From Quadrisphaera granulorum (GTDB lineage Bacteria; Actinomycetota; Actinomycetes; Actinomycetales; Quadrisphaeraceae): DNA of 64,000 bases. Shown in pieces: positions 58,897 to 64,000 of this stretch. The DNA lies in contig NZ_QGDQ01000004.1 in NCBI RefSeq assembly GCF_003149145.1, positions 62,001 to 126,000 on the forward strand, in the 5' to 3' direction. The notes under the pieces were generated by a model. It was not told where the DNA came from, ran no database searches, and saw nothing but the letters and a program-made list of their open reading frames with translations. The first letter of the stretch is position 1; each line of letters opens with the position of its first letter. A program made the position numbers and the translations under genes.

Positions 58897-58932
58897 GCAG
58901 CCCACCCCTTCCCTGCCGGTCCTGTGACCAGC

Positions 58933-60072
58933 CTAGTTGCCGGCGATCGTCCGCCGGCCGGGGCCGGTGTACTCGGAGAGCGGCCGGATCAGCGCGTTCG
59001 CCTCCACCTGCTCGCGCACGTGCGCCGTCCACCCCAGGACCCGCGCCATGACGAAGAGCGGCGTGAAGAGTTCCGTATCGAAGCCCATGAGCGCGTACGC
59101 CGGCCCGCTGGGGTAGTCGAGGTTGGGGTGCAGGCCGGTGGCCTCGGTCATCGCCGACTCGATGGCGTCGTAGAGCTCGGCGAGGTCGTAGCGTCCCTCG
59201 CGCTCCACCAAGACATCGAGGGCGGCCTTCATGGTCGGCACGCGCGAGTCGCCGGTCTTGTACACGCGGTGCCCGAAGCCCATGACCGTGCGCTTCTCCG
59301 CCCGCGCCCGCGCCACCCAGCCAGCCGCCCGGTCGGCGGTGCCGACCTCGGCGAGCACGCCCATGACGGCCTCGTTGGCGCCGCCGTGCAGCGGGCCCTT
59401 GAGCGCACCGACGGCCGCGGTGATCGCGGAGTGGTAGTCCGCCAGGGTGCTCGTCACCACCCGCGCGGTGAAGGTGGACGCGTTGAAGGAGTGCTCCGCA
59501 TACAAGATCATCGACACCTCGAAGGCGCGCACCACCTCGGGCGCCACCTCCCCGCCGAACGTCGCGGCGAGGAACGCCGCGCACCAGCCGAGGTCGGTCC
59601 GCAGCGGCAGCAGCTCCAGACCGCGCCGTCGACGCTGGATCCGCGCCACCACCGCCGGCAGCTGCGCGAACAGCTGCAGGGCGCGGGCGAGGTCGTCCTC
59701 GCGGGTGCGCTCCTCCGGCGCCAACGTCGGCCATGTAGCGCCGATGGCGCTCACCGCCGTCCGCACGAGGTCCATCGGGTGCGCCTGCACCGGCAGGGCA
59801 TCGAGGACGGCGACGACGGCGTCCGGCAGCTCCCGCTGCGCCCGCTCGGCGCGCTCGAACGCCGCCAGCTGGCGGGCGTCGGGCAGCTCCCCGTACCAGA
59901 GCAGGTACGCGACCTCCTCCAGCGAGCAGCGGGCGGCGAGGTCCTGCACGGGGTACCCGCGGTAGAGCAGCTCCGACGGCCCGGTGGCCGGTGCGGTCAC
60001 CGAGGACACCGCGGTGGTGTCGACGACGACGCCCGCGAGGCCCCGCTTCACCTCGTGCACGATCGTGCTCAT
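58933..60072 (-). CDS. prpC: 2-methylcitrate synthase
   Basis: The 379-residue citrate-synthase-fold enzyme has GPSELLYRGYPVQDLAARCS, the active-site His in GPLHGGANEAVM, and the second His in MGFGHRVYKTGDSR, with the catalytic Asp region LDYPSGPAY. It condenses propionyl-CoA with oxaloacetate. Its place after prpD and prpB fixes it as methylcitrate rather than TCA citrate synthase. The start is ATG 60072 in ATGA overlap with prpB. It is the last gene of the operon. Confidence 0.94.
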   Translation of the reverse strand: MSTIVHEVKRGLAGVVVDTTAVSSVTAPATGPSELLYRGYPVQDLAARCSLEEVAYLLWYGELPDARQLAAFERAERAQRELPDAVVAVLDALPVQAHPMDLVRTAVSAIGATWPTLAPEERTREDDLARALQLFAQLPAVVARIQRRRRGLELLPLRTDLGWCAAFLAATFGGEVAPEVVRAFEVSMILYAEHSFNASTFTARVVTSTLADYHSAITAAVGALKGPLHGGANEAVMGVLAEVGTADRAAGWVARARAEKRTVMGFGHRVYKTGDSRVPTMKAALDVLVEREGRYDLAELYDAIESAMTEATGLHPNLDYPSGPAYALMGFDTELFTPLFVMARVLGWTAHVREQVEANALIRPLSEYTGPGRRTIAGN

Positions 60073-61001
60073 GCCTGGAGGCCCTTCTTTCCGTCGGGCA
60101 CCTCGAAGGTGAACACGTCGGCGTCGAAGTCGTTGTAGCCGGCGTAGTCGATGAGCTCGTACAGCCGTGCGCGCGTCAGCATCGACGAAACCTCCCCTTC
60201 GAGGGTCCCCGTGGTGGCGAGAGCGTCCAGCGCCCGCTCGACGGCGCCCATCGCCGTCCTGAGCAGGCTGACGGGGTGCAGCGCGATCCGCACGCCGACA
60301 TCGGCCAGCTGGGCGTGGGTGAACAGCGGCGCCTTGCCGAACTCCGTGAGGTTGGCGAGGACGGGAACGTCCACGGCCGAAACGACGCGCTCGTAGTCGG
60401 CCAGGGTCAGCATCGCCTCGGGGAAGACGGCGTCGGCTCCGGCGTCGACATAGGCCTTGAGCCTCTCGATGGCGGCGTCAAGACCCTCGACGGCGCGGGC
60501 GTCGGAACGGGCCATGATCAGCAGGTCCGGGTCGCGCCGGGCGCGGACCGCAGCGGCGATGCGCTGGGCCGCCACCTCCCGGGGCACCACCTGCTTGCCG
60601 TCGAGGTGACCGCAGCGCTTGGGGTTGACCTGGTCTTCCAGGTGCAGCCCGGCGATCCCGGCGTCCTCCAGCACCTGCACGGTGCGGGCGACGTTCATCG
60701 GCTCCCCGAAGCCGGTGTCGGCGTCGACGAGTACCGGCAGGTCGGTGGTGCGGGCCACCTGCGCGGCGCGCGCAGCGACTTCGGTCAGGGTGGTGAGGCC
60801 GATGTCGGGAAGGCCCAGCTCCGCCGACACCACCGCGCCGGAGACGTAGACGCCCTCGAAGCCCTTGCCGGCCACGAGCGAGGTGGAGAGCGGGGTGAAC
60901 GCCCCGATGAAACGGAGCAGCGCTGTCCCCTCCGTCGGCTGCACCAACGCGCTCCGCAGCGCCTGACGCTTCTGCGAGGCCGTCGTCGCCGCGTGGAGCA
61001 T
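60069..61001 (-). CDS. prpB: 2-methylisocitrate lyase
   Basis: The 310-residue isocitrate-lyase-superfamily TIM barrel has GVYVSGAVVSAELGLPDIGL, LPVLVDADTGFGEP, LHLEDQVNPKRCGHLDGK (catalytic KRCGH) and IMARSDARAVEG. It splits methylisocitrate to pyruvate and succinate in propionate catabolism. The start is ATG 61001, sharing one base with the prpD stop (TGATG). Confidence 0.96.
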   Translation of the reverse strand: MLHAATTASQKRQALRSALVQPTEGTALLRFIGAFTPLSTSLVAGKGFEGVYVSGAVVSAELGLPDIGLTTLTEVAARAAQVARTTDLPVLVDADTGFGEPMNVARTVQVLEDAGIAGLHLEDQVNPKRCGHLDGKQVVPREVAAQRIAAAVRARRDPDLLIMARSDARAVEGLDAAIERLKAYVDAGADAVFPEAMLTLADYERVVSAVDVPVLANLTEFGKAPLFTHAQLADVGVRIALHPVSLLRTAMGAVERALDALATTGTLEGEVSSMLTRARLYELIDYAGYNDFDADVFTFEVPDGKKGLQA

Positions 61002-62566
61002 CAGAACAGCCCGCCCGCCGGGGTCGAGACCCGAGCGCGCACGGTCAGCTGTGAGAGCTCACCCGGCTCCAGCTCGGGCAGACGCTGGGCGACACCGAGG
61101 AAGCGCTCCACCTCGTCGTCGTCGAGAACTCCCTGCGCCAACGTCCGGAACTTTGCGACGTAGTCGGCACGGGCGAACGGCCGCGCACCGGCGGGGTGGG
61201 CGTCGGCGACGGCGATCTCGTCCACGATCCTGCTGCCGTCGGCCAGCTCGGCCTCGAGGCGACCGCCGAACGCCCGCTGCATCGGGTCCGGCTCGTGGTA
61301 GCGGCGGGACCACTCGGGGTCTTCGACCGTCGCAATCTTCTGCCACAGGGCCACGGTGTCAGCCCTCCCGGCGCGCTCGGGGGTGTAGCTGCGCTCGTGG
61401 TGCCAGCCGCCGTCCTGCAGGGCCACCGCGACGATGTACGGGATCGAGTGGTCGAGGGTCTCCCGGCTCGCTGTCGGGTCGTACTTCTGGGGGTCGTTCG
61501 CGCCGGAGCCGATGACGTAGTGGGTGTGGTGGCTGGTGTGCAGCACGATCGAACGCACCTGCGACGGGTCGCGCAGCGCCGGGTACTTCTCACCGAGCCT
61601 GCGGGCCAGGTCGATCCACGCCTGCGCCTGGTACTCCGCGGAGTGCTCCTTGGTGTAGCTGTCGAGGATGCCGCGCCGCTGCTCACCTGCTTCCGGCAGT
61701 GGCACCTCGTAGACGTGGCCGAAGCCCGACAGGAGCCGCGCGATGACGCCGTCCTCCCCCTCGTAGATGGGGGTGGGGCTGGTCTGGCCGCGCATGGCCC
61801 GGTCGACGGCCTCGATGGCGACCTTGCCCGCGAAGGCCGGGGCGTGCGCCTTCCAGGTGCTGATCTCGCCCTTGCGTGACTGCCGCGTGGCGGTGGTGGT
61901 GTGTAGCGCCTGGCCGATGGCGTGGAAGACCTGCTCGGTGGGCAACCGCAGCAGCGTGCCGAGGCCCGCCGCCACCGACGGGCCGAGGTGGGCGACGTGG
62001 TCGATCTTGTGCTCGTGCAGGCAGATGCCGCGCACGAGGTCGATCTGCACCTCGTACGCGGTGACGAGAGCCCGCACGACATCAGCGCCGTCCGTGCCAC
62101 CGTGCGGACCCTGGCTGGCGGCCAGGTGCTGGGCGACGGCGACGATCGGCGGGATGTTGTCGCCCGGGTGGGAGTAGTCGGCAGCGAGGAACGTGTCGTG
62201 GAAGTCGAGCTCGCGTACGGCGACGCCGTTGGCCCACGCGGCCCACTCCGGGCCATAGCGCCCAGGCGCGCCGTGCACGGTGGAGCCGGTGCCCTGGCTG
62301 GGGGCCGCCCCGGTGGCCGGGTGCGCCATGGCCTGGGCGCGAGCGGCGACGACGGGCGCGCGCGTCAGGGAGGCGGTGGCGACGGCGGCGTCGTCGATGA
62401 CGCGGTTGACGATCATGTCGACGACAGCTGCGTCGAGGTCATCGATGTCCGCGAACGCAGACGTGTCCGTGGCGAGCTGGGCCAGCTTCCACGCCAGCTG
62501 CTCCTCGCGAGGCAGGTTCTCGTCACTGCGGTGGGCTCGGACCTGGTGCGCCTTCACGACGCTCAC
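61001..62566 (-). CDS. prpD: 2-methylcitrate dehydratase (MmgE/PrpD family)
   Basis: The 521-residue MmgE/PrpD protein has [60 protein letters not shown] and [20 protein letters not shown], the PrpD substrate region. It dehydrates 2-methylcitrate to methylaconitate. The start is GTG 62566 and this is the first gene of prpD-prpB-prpC. No PrpR-type regulator gene is adjacent. It is divergent from the photolyase by 50 bp. Confidence 0.95.
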   Translation of the reverse strand: MSVVKAHQVRAHRSDENLPREEQLAWKLAQLATDTSAFADIDDLDAAVVDMIVNRVIDDAAVATASLTRAPVVAARAQAMAHPATGAAPSQGTGSTVHGAPGRYGPEWAAWANGVAVRELDFHDTFLAADYSHPGDNIPPIVAVAQHLAASQGPHGGTDGADVVRALVTAYEVQIDLVRGICLHEHKIDHVAHLGPSVAAGLGTLLRLPTEQVFHAIGQALHTTTATRQSRKGEISTWKAHAPAFAGKVAIEAVDRAMRGQTSPTPIYEGEDGVIARLLSGFGHVYEVPLPEAGEQRRGILDSYTKEHSAEYQAQAWIDLARRLGEKYPALRDPSQVRSIVLHTSHHTHYVIGSGANDPQKYDPTASRETLDHSIPYIVAVALQDGGWHHERSYTPERAGRADTVALWQKIATVEDPEWSRRYHEPDPMQRAFGGRLEAELADGSRIVDEIAVADAHPAGARPFARADYVAKFRTLAQGVLDDDEVERFLGVAQRLPELEPGELSQLTVRARVSTPAGGLF

Positions 62567-62616
62567 GCTAACCAGCCCCGGTGGCCGACGCCCCCTCCCC
62601 CTGACACGCTCGCCAC

Positions 62617-63996
62617 GTGACCTCGACCGTGCTCTGGCTGCGCCGCGACTTGCGCCTGCGTGACCACCCGGCCCTGCTGGCCGCCGCCTCCGAGGCCGGC
62701 GGCTCCGGCGTCCTCCCGCTGTTCGTGCTCGACCCGGCCCTCCTCGGCCCCGCCGGCCCGACGCGCACGGCGTGGCTGTTCCGGTCGCTGCGGGCGTGGT
62801 CGGCCAGCGCCGACGGCGCCCTGGTCGTGCGCTCCGGGAAGCCTGAGGACGTCGTCCGCGACGTGGCCCGCGAGGTCGGCGCGGAGCACGTGCACGTCAC
62901 CGCCGACGCCGGCCCGTACGGCCGCTCCCGTGACGAACGCGTGGAGAAGAGCCTGGCGGAGGACGGCGTCGGCCTGGTCCGCACGGGCACGCCGTACGCC
63001 ATCGGGCCCGGCACGGTGGTGAAGGGCGACGGTGGCCCGTTCCAGGTCTTCACACCCTTCTCACGCGCCTGGACGGCGCACGGCCATCCGTCCCCCGCCG
63101 CATCACCCCCGGACGACCTGCGCTGGGTGCGCCGGGTCGACGGCGAGGAGATCCCCGCCGACCCCGACCTCGGAAACCTCTCGCTCCCCGACGTCGGCGA
63201 GGAGGCCGCGCTGCGACGCTGGGAGGCGTTCTCCGGCCGCCTCGCCGACTACGACACCGACCGCGAGCGCCCTGACCGCGACGGCACGTCGCAGCTGTCA
63301 GCGCACCTCAAGTACGGCGAGGTGCACCCGCGCACGCTGCTCGCCGACCTCGCCGCGGGCCCGCACGGCTCGACCAAGGGCGGGCAGACGTTCCGCACGG
63401 AGCTGATCTGGCGGGAGTTCTACGCCGACGTCCTGTGGCACCGGCCCGACTCCGCGCGCGAGTACTACCGGCCGCAGCTGGCCGGCATGCGCTACGCCTC
63501 GCCCACCAGCGGCGACGGCGCGGAGCACCTGGCGGCCTGGCAGGAGGGGCGCACCGGCTACCCCTTCGTCGACGCCGGCATGCGCCAGCTGCTCGCCGAG
63601 GGGTGGGTGCACAACCGGGTGCGGATGGTGGTGGCGAGCTTCCTCGTCAAGGACCTGCACCTGGAGTGGCAGCTGGGCGCGCGGCACTTCATGCGGTGGC
63701 TGCGCGACGGCGACCTGTCCAGCAACAACCACGGCTGGCAGTGGACGGCGGGCTCCGGCACCGACGCCGCACCGTTCTTCCGCGTCTTCAACCCCGTCAG
63801 CCAGGGCGAGAAGTTCGACCCCGACGGCGCCTACGTGCGCCGCTACGTGCCCGAGCTGCGCCACCTCGCGGGCAAGGCCGCGCACTCCCCGTGGGACCAC
63901 GCCGGCGGGTACGACCACGGCTATCCGCAGCGCATCGTCGACCACAAGGTCGAGCGCGAGGAGGCCCTGGCCCGCTACGCCGCCGTCCGCTCCTGA
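62617..63996 (+). CDS. phr: Deoxyribodipyrimidine photolyase (class I)
   Basis: The 459-residue protein has the N-terminal Rossmann domain ([36 protein letters not shown]) and the FAD domain with [71 protein letters not shown] and [20 protein letters not shown]. It repairs cyclobutane pyrimidine dimers using blue light. The conserved W in RxRM and WQW regions are present. The start is GTG 62617; the C-terminus is complete, 4 bp before the window end. Confidence 0.95.
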   Translation: MTSTVLWLRRDLRLRDHPALLAAASEAGGSGVLPLFVLDPALLGPAGPTRTAWLFRSLRAWSASADGALVVRSGKPEDVVRDVAREVGAEHVHVTADAGPYGRSRDERVEKSLAEDGVGLVRTGTPYAIGPGTVVKGDGGPFQVFTPFSRAWTAHGHPSPAASPPDDLRWVRRVDGEEIPADPDLGNLSLPDVGEEAALRRWEAFSGRLADYDTDRERPDRDGTSQLSAHLKYGEVHPRTLLADLAAGPHGSTKGGQTFRTELIWREFYADVLWHRPDSAREYYRPQLAGMRYASPTSGDGAEHLAAWQEGRTGYPFVDAGMRQLLAEGWVHNRVRMVVASFLVKDLHLEWQLGARHFMRWLRDGDLSSNNHGWQWTAGSGTDAAPFFRVFNPVSQGEKFDPDGAYVRRYVPELRHLAGKAAHSPWDHAGGYDHGYPQRIVDHKVEREEALARYAAVRS

Positions 63997-64000
63997 GCCG

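Noticed and set aside
58933-60072. TCA-cycle citrate synthase
   Set aside because: Overlap with prpB and prpD in one operon and the shorter length fit 2-methylcitrate synthase better.

Overview
The window is high-GC, densely coded DNA with many GTG starts, overlapping stop/start codons and actinobacterial gene families. These include Amt with a possible GlnR box, a Pmt O-mannosyltransferase, IdeR/DtxR, the FHA-ABC fusion type, a ydaO-type leader before an NlpC/P60 enzyme, and the galU/moeA/moaC/mog/rimJ neighbourhood. It most likely comes from an actinobacterial chromosome. A Kineosporiales-like source (Kineococcus/Quadrisphaera type) is only a guess. No IS element, prophage, CRISPR array or rRNA was seen.

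Layout. (1) 0.2-2.5 kb: an atypical LuxR-type regulator and a protein built from two TetR-like copies. (2) 2.6-9.6 kb: a compact minus-strand operon for a type IV secretion/conjugation-like machine: permuted NlpC amidase, small membrane protein, TrbL/VirB6-like channel, SCO6880-type protein, VirB4-like ATPase and lytic transglycosylase. Most of its gene pairs overlap, and a 76-bp palindrome lies in the start of the ATPase gene. (3) 9.8-19.1 kb: envelope polysaccharide genes (GH16, GT2 synthase, GT4, GtrA) with another receiver-degenerate LuxR regulator and an FHA-FHA-ABC-permease fusion whose ATPase motifs are ruined. (4) 19.2-22.9 kb: a MerR regulator, a MerR-type operator, and a response regulator/histidine kinase/kinase-less sensor set. 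(5) 22.9-32.4 kb: rsmI, an aminotransferase, amt, pmt, an SGNH-like protein lacking catalytic residues, an LLM-class oxidoreductase and a membrane diguanylate cyclase.

(6) 32.5-41 kb: tRNA-Ala(CGC), then rimJ-like, mog, moaC, moeA and galU on the minus strand. 5-FTHF cyclo-ligase, a CPA-type antiporter, an FmdB zinc ribbon and a SAF protein follow on the plus strand. (7) 41-45 kb: a 1270-residue SF1 helicase-like protein with substituted Walker A and B residues, overlapping a 68-residue ORF, then tRNA-Arg(CCT). (8) 45.3-48 kb: an MFS exporter and a GlcG/HbpS-like protein divergent from an IclR regulator, and a 44-residue membrane ORF. (9) 48-54 kb: a type III PKS with an Icmt-type methyltransferase (phenolic-lipid type), Ku, a Moco oxidoreductase, a fasciclin lipoprotein and a LigD-type polymerase, so the two NHEJ parts lie about 3 kb apart. 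(10) 54-64 kb: a GGT-family protein, an HNH endonuclease, an NlpC/P60 hydrolase behind a CRP-like site and a c-di-AMP riboswitch, a DtxR-type regulator, the prpDBC methylcitrate operon and photolyase.

The moaC/mog/moeA block fits the Moco oxidoreductase at 50.7 kb. Envelope remodelling recurs throughout. A striking theme is the number of proteins that keep a fold but lose its catalytic residues: two receivers, an ABC ATPase, an SF1 helicase and an SGNH hydrolase. All function calls come from reading motifs by eye; no database search was run.
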